Under the pieces are notes generated by a model, which was given only the letters and a program-made list of their open reading frames with translations, ran no database searches and was not told the origin of the DNA. 64,000 nucleotides of DNA from an uncultured Pseudomonadota bacterium (GTDB taxonomy: Bacteria > Myxococcota_A > UBA796 > CAJQPC01): contig CAJXRZ010000009.1 in NCBI GenBank assembly GCA_913060515.1, positions 1 through 64,000 of the forward strand, written 5' to 3'. This document shows, piece after piece, positions 19,990 to 29,129 of this stretch (its first letter is position 1; every line of letters begins with the position of its first letter). A program made the translations under genes and the position numbers.

Positions 19990-21906
19990 ATGAACTGGCT
20001 GCACCTCTCCGTTCCCGACGCCCACGCCTGGGAGCGTTTCTGGTCTGACCAGAACCCCGCGCCCGGTCGATTGGGAGAGAGCTGGGCGCGCTCAGCGGCC
20101 TCAGGGGCGCAGGCGGAGGGTCCGCTCTCTACCCCTGTGCTGACCCAGGAGCGTCTCCGTGTGCGTCAGGAGCGGCACCACAAGCTGATCACCATGTGGG
20201 ACCAGGTGCTCGGCGACACCGGCGCGCTCTTTGAGCAGAAGGACTTCACGCTGCTGCTGGCGGACCCCCAAGGGGTGGTCTTGGCCCAGGCAGCCGGGGG
20301 GGCCTTTGCGGAGCATTCCGAGCGCCTACACCTGCAGGTGGGATCGGCCTGGGACGAGGCCACCCGCGGCACCAACGCCATCGGCACAGCCCTTGTAGAA
20401 GGCCGCCCGGTGGTCGTGGGTGGCGCGGCGCACTTGGCCCGACCCAACCACGGCTTGGTCTGCTACGGCGCGCCCATCCGGGACCCTTTTGGGGACGTGA
20501 TCGCCGTCTTGGACGCCACCTCCTTCTTGGACCGGGCCGATCCCTTGGCCGGCGCCGCGGTGGTCAGCGCCGCCCGGGCCATCGAGGAGGTCTTGCGCAG
20601 CACCATGCTGGACGGCGCCCGTGGTGGGGTAGTCCAGCGCCTCATGGGCCGCCTAAAAGACCCCGCCATCCTGGTCACAGCGGACGGGCGCATCACCTTG
20701 GCGAATCAAGGGGCCATGGGCCTTGGACTGCCATTCTCCCAAGCCTATGCCAGCGGAGATCTGCTTCGGGTGGGAGCGAGCCTTCAGTCCGTCCTGGGAC
20801 TCACACCCCTGGAGCTGGACGCTGCGGCCCGCGGACAACTCGCGCTGCCTGGTCTCGACGTCGAGGCCATTGAGACCCGCGCCGGGCGGACAATGGCTTG
20901 GCTTGTGCTGTTGCTCCCTCAAGCCCAGAGAGCCCGCCGGCGTGTCCAGTCACCGGATCCCTTCGAGGCCATGGTTGGCGAGGATCCAAGCGTCTTGGAC
21001 TTGCGCGCACGTGCGAGAAAGCTGGCGCGCAGTACGCTGCCCATCTTGATCACTGGAGAGACCGGCACCGGCAAAGAGCTTCTGGCCAAGGCCATTCACG
21101 GCGTGAGCCTTCGCAACGAGCGGCCCTTTGTCCCAGTGAACTGCGCAGCACTGGCGCCCGCGCTCTTGCACAGCGAGCTCTTTGGCTACGCCCCCGGCGC
21201 CTTTACAGGGGCCTCGCCTGCGGGAAAGACTGGCCGAATAGCCTCCGCCGAAGGCGGCACGCTCTTCCTGGACGAGCTGGCGGAGATGCCTCTGGAGCTT
21301 CAAGCCATGCTCCTGCGCTTCCTTCAAGACGGCCGCTACCATCCTGTGGGGGACACCCAAGCGCACCAGGCCGACGTCCGCGTGGTCTGCGCGACCTGTG
21401 GGGATCTGGATCAGCGCGTGGCAGATGGGCGCTTCCGGGCGGACCTGTTCTACCGGATCCAGGGTGGGCGTCTGGCCCTTCCACCCCTGCGAGAACGCAC
21501 GGACTTGGCCCTGCTCTGCGAGGTCCTGCTCTACCGCCTCTGTGACCGACTTGGGCGAAGGAATGCGCCCCAGATCAGCGCGGCAGCGATGGCTCGAATC
21601 GCAAGCGGCCGATGGCCTGGAAACATCCGAGAGCTGGAGATGGCCCTGCACTACGCCCTGGTCATGTCCGAGGGCGAAGACCTGATTCTGGAGGCTCATC
21701 TGCCCCCCATCGCGCCGGATCCTGCCCGCCCCGAACCGGCACGACTTCCCCCCGCGCCCAGCCTAGAGCAGGCCGAGGCTGGCGCGCTGCGAAAGGCGCT
21801 GAGTCAGGCCGCAGGCAACGTCAGTCAAGCGGCCCGAGCCTTGGGTGTCGCGCGCAGCACCGTGTACAGAATGATGCGCAAACACGGCATGGGCTCGCCG
21901 GACTAG
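19990..21906 (+). CDS. acoR: Sigma-54-dependent transcriptional activator, AcoR family
   Basis: 638 residues from ATG 19990; a TTG at 19954 would add 12. N-terminal GAF-type sensor (about 55-200), with [23 protein letters not shown] and a linker domain. Central AAA+ domain: Walker A GETGTGKE (about residue 356), the sigma-54 contact loop GAFTGA (about 403), Walker [13 protein letters not shown] and the Arg-finger region. C-terminal Fis-type helix-turn-helix ([27 protein letters not shown]). Divergent from aldB and very likely its activator in response to acetaldehyde, acetoin or ethanol. Convergent overlap of four bases with the DUF547 gene. Confidence 0.93.
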   Translation: MNWLHLSVPDAHAWERFWSDQNPAPGRLGESWARSAASGAQAEGPLSTPVLTQERLRVRQERHHKLITMWDQVLGDTGALFEQKDFTLLLADPQGVVLAQAAGGAFAEHSERLHLQVGSAWDEATRGTNAIGTALVEGRPVVVGGAAHLARPNHGLVCYGAPIRDPFGDVIAVLDATSFLDRADPLAGAAVVSAARAIEEVLRSTMLDGARGGVVQRLMGRLKDPAILVTADGRITLANQGAMGLGLPFSQAYASGDLLRVGASLQSVLGLTPLELDAAARGQLALPGLDVEAIETRAGRTMAWLVLLLPQAQRARRRVQSPDPFEAMVGEDPSVLDLRARARKLARSTLPILITGETGTGKELLAKAIHGVSLRNERPFVPVNCAALAPALLHSELFGYAPGAFTGASPAGKTGRIASAEGGTLFLDELAEMPLELQAMLLRFLQDGRYHPVGDTQAHQADVRVVCATCGDLDQRVADGRFRADLFYRIQGGRLALPPLRERTDLALLCEVLLYRLCDRLGRRNAPQISAAAMARIASGRWPGNIRELEMALHYALVMSEGEDLILEAHLPPIAPDPARPEPARLPPAPSLEQAEAGALRKALSQAAGNVSQAARALGVARSTVYRMMRKHGMGSPD

Positions 21907-22625
21907 CGCCGGTTCACGCCCCAGTCATAGTCCCCAAAGACCACCTTGACCCCAGGGTTCTTGGCCGTGCTCGCCAAGCCCAGGTTCGGTGCGTGCACCG
22001 CGATGAAGTTCAGGGCAGCTTGCTTCTTGCCGCTCACGCCGGGCACATCGTGGAGCTCGCCGTACTTGGGCACAAAGTCCTCTCCGTACCAGTCGAAGAT
22101 CTTGTTCAAGGCGATCTGCTCATCTTGAACCACCCAAGCATTGGTGGCCACCCACTGACGTGCCGCCGCGTCCAGGTCGGCTTCCAGAGTGGCAGCAGAG
22201 ACCGGCTTGAGGGGTAGGGGAGGGCAGCCCTTGCTCGCACAGTTCAGAGCGGCGTGAACGCGCGCATCGCCCATGGGCCGCAGGGTGCCGTGCTCAATGT
22301 CGTTCAGTGAGACCTGCTTGCCCGCGACCGTGAAGGTGCGTTTGTCCCAAACCTTGCCGCCGTCTAGGTCGCGAATAGAGGCGATACCTTGGTTCTCGGC
22401 GATCATGTCCACCGTGAGTGCGTTGTAGGCGTTGATCCAAAAGGCCATCTTCTCGGCCTGGGACGCCGAGCTCAGATCCGCCGAGGCGAGCTGGGCCAGG
22501 TAGGAGTCCAGACCCGTGGGACCGATGGCTGCGTAGTCGACGCCTTCCAGGCTCACATGGGCCCGCAGGGCCTCGCCCCATACCTGTTCTTCAACGCCGG
22601 CCAGACCGAGAATCAACCAGAGCAT
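21903..22625 (-). CDS. DUF547 domain protein
   Basis: 240 residues from ATG 22625, which has AAGGAGAG upstream. Short hydrophobic leader (MLWLILGLAG), so probably exported. DUF547 motifs: KMAFWINAYNALTVDMI, SLNDIEHGTLR, HAALNCASKGCPPLP, and a C-terminal VVFGDYDWGVN. The family has conserved Asn/His/Cys residues and is suspected to be related to papain-like folds, but its function is not established. Confidence 0.85.
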   Translation of the reverse strand: MLWLILGLAGVEEQVWGEALRAHVSLEGVDYAAIGPTGLDSYLAQLASADLSSASQAEKMAFWINAYNALTVDMIAENQGIASIRDLDGGKVWDKRTFTVAGKQVSLNDIEHGTLRPMGDARVHAALNCASKGCPPLPLKPVSAATLEADLDAAARQWVATNAWVVQDEQIALNKIFDWYGEDFVPKYGELHDVPGVSGKKQAALNFIAVHAPNLGLASTAKNPGVKVVFGDYDWGVNRR

Positions 22626-22706
22626 CTGCTCTCCTTTGCCAACAGCATCTTTGTCTTGTCTGCCTGCTTGTATGTCTGCAGGCGCGCCAAGGTTACAAGC
22701 GGCCCC

Positions 22707-23036
22707 ATGGAACCCTTCGCACAAGACTACGACGCCGCCGCAGCCGAATTCGGTCCGCCCGCTATCTTCCTGCTGACCCACGAGCAGACCTGGCGTCTCA
22801 TGCCAGATTTGACCCGGGACGGCTGGGTCCGCCTGGAGCGCACGCCCGAGCGAGACCTTGGCCACGGGCACCTGCGCGACCACTCCACGGGGTTTGTCAC
22901 CCGGGTCTACACCACAGGAAAGTCCTTGATGGAGGACCACCCGCGGGCCAGCGTCACCTGGTTCGAGAGCGCCGAAGCGTCCGCCCAGGCCTACGCCGCT
23001 TTGGGCCGTCCACCCTTGCTCAGGAAAGGCCCATGA
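22707..23036 (+). CDS. Conserved-looking hypothetical protein
   Basis: 109 residues from ATG 22707. No signal or membrane segment. Compact, rich in aromatic and acidic residues (THEQTWRLMPDLTRDGW, STGFVTRVYTTGKSLM). No family recognised. The stop overlaps the start of the parallel-beta-helix gene by four bases (ATGA), so the pair is probably translated together. Confidence 0.55.
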   Translation: MEPFAQDYDAAAAEFGPPAIFLLTHEQTWRLMPDLTRDGWVRLERTPERDLGHGHLRDHSTGFVTRVYTTGKSLMEDHPRASVTWFESAEASAQAYAALGRPPLLRKGP

Positions 23037-24580
23037 TCTGGCTCGTAGGTGTCGCTCTGGCTGGGGAGTCTCAGCTTTGGGGGAGCCAGGGTGAGCTCTG
23101 GGAATCCGCTGGCCGGCTCCCGGACTTCACCACCGCTGGCTACCAGGGAGGCGAGCCCCCTCCCTCGCCCGAGGTCACGGCCTCCGTGATGGACTTTGGC
23201 GCAGTGGGGGACGGCGTCACCGATGACACAGCCGCCTTCAAAGCCGCCATCTTGGCCACCACAGGTGCGCTGGAGATCCCCGCCGGCCGCTACCTCATCA
23301 CCGACGTGCTCGAGATCCAGCAGAGCGACCTGGTCCTGCGCGGCGCCGGGCCCCAGAGCACCATCTTGGTCTACCCCCAGTCGTTGGCGGACATCCGCGG
23401 CGAGGCGGTGCAGTGGAGCTGGAACGGCGGACTCATCTGGATCAGCAGCCCCGAGTCTGGCGCGCAGCTGGGCACCGTGGCCTCGGCTGTGCGGGGAGAC
23501 CGAGAGATCTCCATTGGGGACACCAGCGGCCTGAGCGCCGGGGACCTGGTGGAGCTGCGCATGAGTGACGATGAAGCCCGAAGCCTGGGCTGGCACCTGC
23601 ACAACGATCAAGAGGAGCCGGGGGACTGCGACTACCAGGTGCCCCTGACCCTGAACTGGCCCGTGCGCATCGCCGAGGTGGTGGACGGAAGCACCCTGCG
23701 GCTCGTTCAGCCTCTGCGCACCGACATTCGCCAGGAGTGGACGCCCACCCTCTGGACCTTCCCGGCCATCACCGAAGTGGGCGTTGAGTCTCTGGCCTTT
23801 GAGTTTCCCGAGATCGACTACGCCGGGCACCTCAATGAGCCCGGATACAACGCCATCTTTGTGCGGGATGGCGTCGCCGATGCTTGGTTCCGCGACCTGC
23901 TCTTCATCAACAGCGACAACGGCCTGCTGGTGGACCGCGGCGTCAAGAACGTCAGCGCCTTGAACTTGGAGTTCCAAGGGCGAAAGGGCCACCACGGCTT
24001 CAACATCGCCTTCTCCGCAGACGGCCTCTACAGCGACATCCACTACGCCCAAGACCACATGCACAGCATCACCGTGGACCACCGGGCCAACGGCAACGTC
24101 TTCCAGCGGGTGAGCGCGGAGCCCGAGCAGGTCTTGGAGCTGGACCACCACCGGGACTCGCCCTTCGAGAACCTGTTCACGGCCTTCACCGCCGAGGTCA
24201 ACTTCGTCAACGGCGGCAACTTCTGCGCAGGCATCCCCGGCGGCGCGCGAACGACCACTTGGGGGCTGCCGACCCCACTGATTCCGCCCTACTGGGACCA
24301 CGCCCAGGTCAACCTGGTCGGCAACATCACCGATGACCAGGAGAGCCTCACCGATGACCAGGAGTGGTTGGAGCCGGTGCAGGACTTGCAGCCTCGAAAC
24401 CTGTATTTGGCACAGCGTGCCTATGCGCAAGGCGAGGAGTACTGGGACACCGGTGTGGCCCAAGACACGGGCGATGGGCCCGTAGATCCCGAAGGCTGTG
24501 GGGGCTGCGGAGGCGGCGGAATCGGAGGTCTTTGGGCAGCCGGTGCCTTGCTTCTCTTGGCACGCCGCAGAGAGCTGTAA
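23033..24580 (+). CDS. Pectate-lyase-like parallel beta-helix protein with MYXO-CTERM tag
   Basis: 515 residues. Weak signal peptide (MIWLVGVALAGES). Residues 50-430 form a right-handed beta-helix of the pectate-lyase/glycoside-hydrolase type: the N-terminal VMDFGAVGDGVTDDTAAFKAAI is the classic cap motif of PF12708. Ends in GCGGCGGGGIGGLWAAGALLLLARRREL: Cys/Gly motif, helix and Arg cluster, a myxosortase-type sorting tag that is cut and anchored at the cell surface. Likely a surface polysaccharide-degrading or -binding protein; catalytic residues cannot be assigned with confidence. Confidence 0.82.
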   Translation: MIWLVGVALAGESQLWGSQGELWESAGRLPDFTTAGYQGGEPPPSPEVTASVMDFGAVGDGVTDDTAAFKAAILATTGALEIPAGRYLITDVLEIQQSDLVLRGAGPQSTILVYPQSLADIRGEAVQWSWNGGLIWISSPESGAQLGTVASAVRGDREISIGDTSGLSAGDLVELRMSDDEARSLGWHLHNDQEEPGDCDYQVPLTLNWPVRIAEVVDGSTLRLVQPLRTDIRQEWTPTLWTFPAITEVGVESLAFEFPEIDYAGHLNEPGYNAIFVRDGVADAWFRDLLFINSDNGLLVDRGVKNVSALNLEFQGRKGHHGFNIAFSADGLYSDIHYAQDHMHSITVDHRANGNVFQRVSAEPEQVLELDHHRDSPFENLFTAFTAEVNFVNGGNFCAGIPGGARTTTWGLPTPLIPPYWDHAQVNLVGNITDDQESLTDDQEWLEPVQDLQPRNLYLAQRAYAQGEEYWDTGVAQDTGDGPVDPEGCGGCGGGGIGGLWAAGALLLLARRREL

Positions 24581-24626
24581 GCCTGGAGAGATGGCCGGCG
24601 TTCCGCTCCTACAAAGGGAGCCGTCC

Positions 24627-24959
24627 ATGACCAAGCTGTTCAACATCAGTCCCCTGATTCTCCTGCTGGCCAGCTGCAGCACCGGCGGCGAGTCCAGCCC
24701 ACCCGTCGAGCCCCACATGGGTCCCCCCGTGGCTGCGGGCGCCGTCTGTGTTGACGTGGAGCAAGACGGCGCGACAGTCCAGGTCAACGGGCAAGAGACC
24801 ACCACCCGGTGCACGCAGACCATGACGACATACAGCTCGAGCGTCGTTGTCCAAGTCAGCAAGCCCGGCTTTGAGACCTACTCCGAGCAGGTCTCTTTGC
24901 TCAGGACCAGCCCCATTGAGCTGGCCGTCGTCCTTGAGCCCAGAATCCGGCCCATCTGA
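24627..24959 (+). CDS. Small lipoprotein with PEGA-like domain
   Basis: 110 residues. AAGGGAG lies six bases upstream of the ATG. Lipoprotein signal ending in LLLASC (Cys at 17). The C-terminal 60 residues (VVVQVSKPGFETYSEQVSLL) resemble a PEGA surface beta-sandwich. Stand-alone gene 46 bases after the beta-helix gene; possibly co-transcribed. Confidence 0.6.
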   Translation: MTKLFNISPLILLLASCSTGGESSPPVEPHMGPPVAAGAVCVDVEQDGATVQVNGQETTTRCTQTMTTYSSSVVVQVSKPGFETYSEQVSLLRTSPIELAVVLEPRIRPI

Positions 24960-24990
24960 CGCAAGCCTCTGACCCAGGCTCCGGAATCGC

Positions 24991-25656
24991 TCAGCGCCCG
25001 CGCAGACGCTCGCTCAAGTCGAAGTTGCGCAGCTTCAGGGCAAAGCCATCCACCCCGTCCTCGGTGTAGACCGCGGTGGCCAGTGCCGCGTTCTCATTGT
25101 CTTGATGGGAACCGCACACGGGCAGCTCCACCTCGCGGGTGATGTACTTGGTCGCGGCCACGCCCATCTTGCTCGTGGTGCCTTCGATCTGGATCTTGAA
25201 GCTGGCGTCCTCGCCGCAGACCACGCACGCCTCGATCTCGATGGGCAGCTTCAAAGGGGCCTCAAAGATGGGACGGGCATGCACGGTTCCAGCGGGCACC
25301 GCGACGACGCTTCCCTTGGCGTCCCAGAGGTAGGCCCCGCAGCTGTCACAGGGTTGCGCGTTGTTCTCCTCGAAGGTCTCGGCATCGTAGGTGCCGCTCT
25401 CCGAGCAAACCGGGCAAGCCACCGAGATGAACTTGACCCCGCCCTTGAGTCGGGCCACCAACATCGAGACGCCGGCCACGGTCAGCAGACCGCCGCCCAT
25501 GTAGCCCATGAATCCCCAGCCCTTGATGAAGGTGACGACGCCCAGGATCAGTCCAGCGATGCTGATGACGACCGCGTAGACCATCGCCCCTGTGTTGGCG
25601 CCTTCTGCGTCGCTGACGTTGCTCTCGTCGGTGCTGTTCTCGGGTGCTTCGCTCAT
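24991..25656 (-). CDS. Membrane protein with zinc-ribbon Cys pairs
   Basis: 221 residues. An acidic N-terminus, then two membrane helices (AMVYAVVISIAGLILGVVTFI, GYMGGGLLTVAGVSMLVA, about residues 24-68). The soluble part has CPVC...CDSC (about 82-110), a zinc-ribbon arrangement, and another CVVC pair near residue 144. No named family. The cytoplasmic C-terminal domain may bind zinc. Confidence 0.6.
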   Translation of the reverse strand: MSEAPENSTDESNVSDAEGANTGAMVYAVVISIAGLILGVVTFIKGWGFMGYMGGGLLTVAGVSMLVARLKGGVKFISVACPVCSESGTYDAETFEENNAQPCDSCGAYLWDAKGSVVAVPAGTVHARPIFEAPLKLPIEIEACVVCGEDASFKIQIEGTTSKMGVAATKYITREVELPVCGSHQDNENAALATAVYTEDGVDGFALKLRNFDLSERLRGR

Positions 25657-25682
25657 GGGTCACGCTCCAGGCGCGAATGGTC

Positions 25683-26357
25683 TCACAGACCGTGCTGCAC
25701 CCACACGTTGGCCTCGCTGTACAGACCCATCTCACCCTGTTGCGTCAGGGTCCCGACCAGGCTGTTGTGCTTGCTTGGAGAGGCGCCCAACCACTGCTCC
25801 CACTGCCTCCACGGGGCCTTCATCTGCATCGCACGGGCGCTCACGCCCATTACGCGCCCCCCGATGCGTTGGTGGGTGCGTAGCCAGGGGTCCACGCTCA
25901 GACCTTCGATCGTTGTTTGGGTCAGGTAGTCCTCCATGGCTTGTCCCACCGGCTTGGCCGTCGGGCGAACCGGCACGACAAAGGCGCCAAAGCGCGCTTT
26001 GGCCTCTGCCAGCAGGCGCTTGGAGTGTCCGCGTCCTCTCGCGGTGGGGTCGATGCTCACCCCAAGGGCACAGACCCGCTCGCCTCTGCCAGAGGCCGCG
26101 ACCTTGTCCCAGCCTTCGTTTGGGAATCCGAGCACGTCGGTTGGTCTGGCGATGAGAGAGCCCACCAGATCGCCTCCTTGCCACAGCAGCAGGGTGTGAT
26201 TGGGGTGCGCCTCCGAGGTCTCCACGAGCCCCTTCTGCCTCTGCAAAGGCTGGGCATTCAAGACCCAAGGTGCCCAAGCACGCTGGAGCAGTGCGCGGTG
26301 CGCCTCCAGTGCAGGCCGCTCATGAAGCGCGCAGATCTTGATCTCGGAATAGTCCAC
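25683..26357 (-). CDS. GNAT-like acetyltransferase
   Basis: 224 residues from GTG 26357; ATG 26387 would add 10 residues but would abut the divergent gene's ATG. Core GNAT pattern: LLLWQGGDLVGSLIARPTDV (beta strands) and VCALGVSIDPTARGRGHSKRLLAEAKAR, the acetyl-CoA-binding R/Q-x-x-G-x-G/A region. Acceptor unknown. No good ribosome-binding site decides between the starts. Confidence 0.72.
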   Translation of the reverse strand: MDYSEIKICALHERPALEAHRALLQRAWAPWVLNAQPLQRQKGLVETSEAHPNHTLLLWQGGDLVGSLIARPTDVLGFPNEGWDKVAASGRGERVCALGVSIDPTARGRGHSKRLLAEAKARFGAFVVPVRPTAKPVGQAMEDYLTQTTIEGLSVDPWLRTHQRIGGRVMGVSARAMQMKAPWRQWEQWLGASPSKHNSLVGTLTQQGEMGLYSEANVWVQHGL

Positions 26358-26385
26358 ACCTCCCCATATTTGCTCGGAGTCTCTC

Positions 26386-27225
26386 ATGTCACAGATCGCA
26401 GTCCTCGGTACCGGCCTCCTCGGCAGCGGATTCGCCCTCAAAGCCCTCGACAACGGTCACAGCGTGCGCGTCTGGAACCGCACCGCCTCCAAGTGTGCGC
26501 CCCTGGTTGAAGCCGGATGTGTGCAAGGCAGCGATCCCGCCGACACCGTCAAAGGCTGCTCACGGGTTCACCTGATCCTCGCCGCCGACACCGCGGTCGA
26601 CTCTGTGATCGAGCAGCTCATCGCTGGCTTGGAGAAGGGGGCTTGGATCATCGACCACAGCACCAACATGCCCGAGCGGGTCGCTGAGCGTTGCCCCAAG
26701 CTGCGTGCAGCGGGCGTGAACTACATCCATGCCCCCGTGTTCATGGGCCCCTCCAACTCCCGCAAGGGCAATGGCCAGATGCTCATCTCCGGACCAGCCC
26801 AGGCCATCGAGACCCTCACGCCAGCTCTGGAGGAGATGACCGGCACCCTGAGCGATGTCGGTTCACGTGACGAGGACGCCGCCCTTCGCAAAATCATCGG
26901 CAACGGCTTGATCATCGGCCTGAGCGCCTTGGCCGGTGACATGCTGCAGCTCGGCCGGGCAGGGGGCTTCAGCGATGAGCAGACCCTGGAGGCCCTGGCC
27001 GCCTTCTCCCCAATGTCCGCCCGCATGGGCAAGCGCGTGGCCAAGCACTCCGAGGGTCTGGTGACCTTTGAGTTGGCCATGGCCCGAAAGGACGTCGGCC
27101 TGATGATCGAGACCGCTGGCGCCGAAGGAATGGGCGTGCTGCCCGGCTTGGCCGCTGCCATGGACGCGCTGATCGAGGCCGGACACGGGCAGGACAACTA
27201 CACTGCCGTCTCCGCGCCGAAATAG
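26386..27225 (+). CDS. NAD(P)-dependent beta-hydroxyacid dehydrogenase family protein
   Basis: 279 residues. N-terminal Rossmann fold AVLGTGLLGSGFALKALDNGH with NRT as the phosphate-binding turn, suggesting NADPH. The substrate region APVFMGPSNSRKGNGQMLISG and the catalytic Lys in LRKIIGNGLIIGL fit the 3-hydroxyisobutyrate / glyoxylate-succinic-semialdehyde reductase group. Precise substrate not resolvable. GGAG eight bases upstream of the ATG; divergent from the GNAT gene with almost no spacer. Confidence 0.85.
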   Translation: MSQIAVLGTGLLGSGFALKALDNGHSVRVWNRTASKCAPLVEAGCVQGSDPADTVKGCSRVHLILAADTAVDSVIEQLIAGLEKGAWIIDHSTNMPERVAERCPKLRAAGVNYIHAPVFMGPSNSRKGNGQMLISGPAQAIETLTPALEEMTGTLSDVGSRDEDAALRKIIGNGLIIGLSALAGDMLQLGRAGGFSDEQTLEALAAFSPMSARMGKRVAKHSEGLVTFELAMARKDVGLMIETAGAEGMGVLPGLAAAMDALIEAGHGQDNYTAVSAPK

Positions 27226-27332
27226 TCTGTCACCACAGACCCGGTCTCGCTGCGTCAATTCTGAGACACAGCGATGCCGGCACCTTCTCCCTGCTCCGGT
27301 GTCTAAGCAACACAAGGAATAAGGAGAAGCCC

Positions 27333-27650
27333 ATGACCGGTCTGATCAGCTTGATGTCCTTTGAGCGAGCCCTCCGCGCCTTGCTCGTGCTCAACCTCTT
27401 CGACCTAGTCTCCACGCAGATCTGGGTTCACAGCGGTCTGTTCAGCGAGGCCAATCCGGTCATGGCCCAGGCCATGGATCTGAGCCCGCTGAGCTTCGGG
27501 GCCGCGAAGATGGGCCTGGTCATGTTCTCGGTGGGGCTGCTCTGGCTGCACCGAGACAGGCGCTTCGCCCGCATCGCCGTGCTGCCCGCGTTGATGCTCT
27601 ACGTCCTTGTCAGCGGAGGACACGTCGGCATGGCCCTGCAGCTCATCTAG
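27333..27650 (+). CDS. DUF5658-like small membrane protein
   Basis: 105 residues, preceded by AAGGAGAAG. Three membrane helices: ALLVLNLFDLVSTQIWV, FGAAKMGLVMFSVGLLWL and IAVLPALMLYVLVSGGHVGMAL. NLFDLVSTQIWVHSGLFSEANPVMAQ is the kind of N-terminal motif (Asp/Thr in the first helix, then EANP) found in DUF5658 proteins. Function unknown. Convergent with the MYXO-CTERM gene at 27667. Confidence 0.65.
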   Translation: MTGLISLMSFERALRALLVLNLFDLVSTQIWVHSGLFSEANPVMAQAMDLSPLSFGAAKMGLVMFSVGLLWLHRDRRFARIAVLPALMLYVLVSGGHVGMALQLI

Positions 27651-27666
27651 AGCTGCCAGATCCCGC

Positions 27667-28902
27667 TCAGTCCCGGCGACGACGCATCATCAGGAGCAGG
27701 CCTGCCAGAGGTGCAAACCACGCCAAGCTCTTCGGGCTGGTCTGGGAGCTGCAACCGCAGACGCCCACCTCGGAGGTGATGGTGGTTGGAGGCTCTTCTT
27801 CCTCCTCCCAGCCCACGCCGATGAGCTCGATCTCGTAGGCCAGAGCGGCCGGGTCCGAGGTGTTGAGGATCAGCACGCTGGCCTGCTCGCCGGCCACTGT
27901 GGGAGAGAAGGTCACGGTCAGGCCGTCCTCCACATCTTCGCGGGCGAAGATCTCGCCTGGGAAGACCGTGAACTCGCCGGCGCCTTGCACTCCAGCGCTG
28001 CCTTCCAGCTCCATCTCGCCCCAGTTGGCCACCTTGACCTCGCAGGTGGCGATCTGTCCGACCTCCACCTCGCCAAAGTCGCAGGACTCCGTGAGGATGA
28101 CCGCCACCGGGAGGGGGTGGTAGATGTTCGCGGCGTCAAAGTCCTTGAGCACCGAGGTGTCTACGACGGGCACCGGAATGTCGAAGGCGCCCACCTCTGT
28201 GCAGCCAATGATGGGAATGCACACCCCAAAGGACGGCACGAAGACCAGGTCCATGTTCGCGCCGTACTCGCCGGTGAACACCGCCAGCTCGTCCACGGCG
28301 CCGTTGCTCGGCACCTCCAGCATCTCGGTCACGCCCTCGGCGTCGATGATGCTCTCGCCGGTCTGGATCTGGATGCCGGTGAAGCTGGCGTTCAAGTCCG
28401 AGCGCCAGTTCACGTTCACGTAGACCTCTACGCCGGCGAAGACTGCCTGAGAGAACTCAAAGAGGCTCTGGTCTGCGCCTGGGACGGCGATCTCGGCCAC
28501 TTGGGGGTCCCCGTTGGGGAGCAGCCAGGGGTCAAAGAAGGCCTCGCCCTCATAGATGTCCAGGGACTCGTAGATGTTCTGTTCCAGGGCGTAGCCTGCG
28601 ATATCGAACTTCAGGTCCACGGCCAGACCCAGTTCGGTGTCCAGCAGGAAGATGCCGGAGCCTGCGTCCGGCACGTAGGAGTGGGTCAGGGCATCGGGCC
28701 ACTGCAGCCAAGACTCGCCTTCCATCTCCACGTACGCGCCGCCCGCGGAGGTGTTCTGGATGCGAATGGCGATGGGAGAGCCGGAGGGGACCCAGCCGGT
28801 GCTCGACGTCGCGCCGTCGTAGAGATCCGTCAAATCGGAGAACACCACCTCTTCAGGGGGAGACTCGTAGGCGAGCGCCAGGGGGGCCAAAAGCAAGAAC
28901 AT
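27667..28902 (-). CDS. Exported beta-sandwich protein with MYXO-CTERM tag
   Basis: 411 residues with a signal peptide (MFLLLAPLALAYE). Residues 270-365 contain a choice-of-anchor/ASH-like Ig domain (CDFGEVEVGQIATCEVKVANWG...VTFSPTVAGEQASVLILNTSDP). A Glu-rich spacer (EEEEEPP) precedes the tag VCGCSSQTSP, a membrane helix, then MMRRRRD, a myxosortase-type sorting signal. Probably displayed at the cell surface. N-terminal 260 residues are unrecognised. Confidence 0.75.
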   Translation of the reverse strand: MFLLLAPLALAYESPPEEVVFSDLTDLYDGATSSTGWVPSGSPIAIRIQNTSAGGAYVEMEGESWLQWPDALTHSYVPDAGSGIFLLDTELGLAVDLKFDIAGYALEQNIYESLDIYEGEAFFDPWLLPNGDPQVAEIAVPGADQSLFEFSQAVFAGVEVYVNVNWRSDLNASFTGIQIQTGESIIDAEGVTEMLEVPSNGAVDELAVFTGEYGANMDLVFVPSFGVCIPIIGCTEVGAFDIPVPVVDTSVLKDFDAANIYHPLPVAVILTESCDFGEVEVGQIATCEVKVANWGEMELEGSAGVQGAGEFTVFPGEIFAREDVEDGLTVTFSPTVAGEQASVLILNTSDPAALAYEIELIGVGWEEEEEPPTTITSEVGVCGCSSQTSPKSLAWFAPLAGLLLMMRRRRD

Positions 28903-29012
28903 GGGGACCTCGGGCGGGGAGTATCGCCCGATGGAGTGGGGGAGGGCAAGCGATCCCAGCGCATGCTGACTCTCCTTCCGTTTTGGCGCCCCCTTCCCCT
29001 CGCGTCATTCAC

Positions 29013-29095
29013 AGACGCAGCGCGTCTTTCAGCGAGGCCAGTGTGGGCATGAAAGACCGATGTCATCGGGATTCCGTGTTGGCACGGCCCTTGCT
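29013..29095 (+). promoter_or_regulatory. Sigma-54 promoter with upstream dyad
   Basis: TGGCACGGCCCTTGCT at 29080-29095 matches the full -24/-12 consensus TGGCACG-N4-TTGCW with correct spacing. The predicted start is about 29107, 23 bases before the lipoprotein ATG. A perfect dyad AGACGC-AGC-GCGTCT at 29013-29027 lies about 80-95 bases upstream of that start, the usual enhancer position. Confidence 0.85.
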
Positions 29096-29129
29096 TTGTT
29101 GCTGGGTGGAACAACACAGGAGCTCCACG

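Noticed and set aside
24592-24605. GG-N10-GC spacing before the PEGA lipoprotein gene
   Set aside because: Only the dinucleotides fit; the CAC and TT parts of the sigma-54 consensus are missing and the implied leader would be about ten bases.
22991-24862. Antisense open frame of 623 codons
   Set aside because: Shadow of the beta-helix gene and its neighbours; no recognisable domain.
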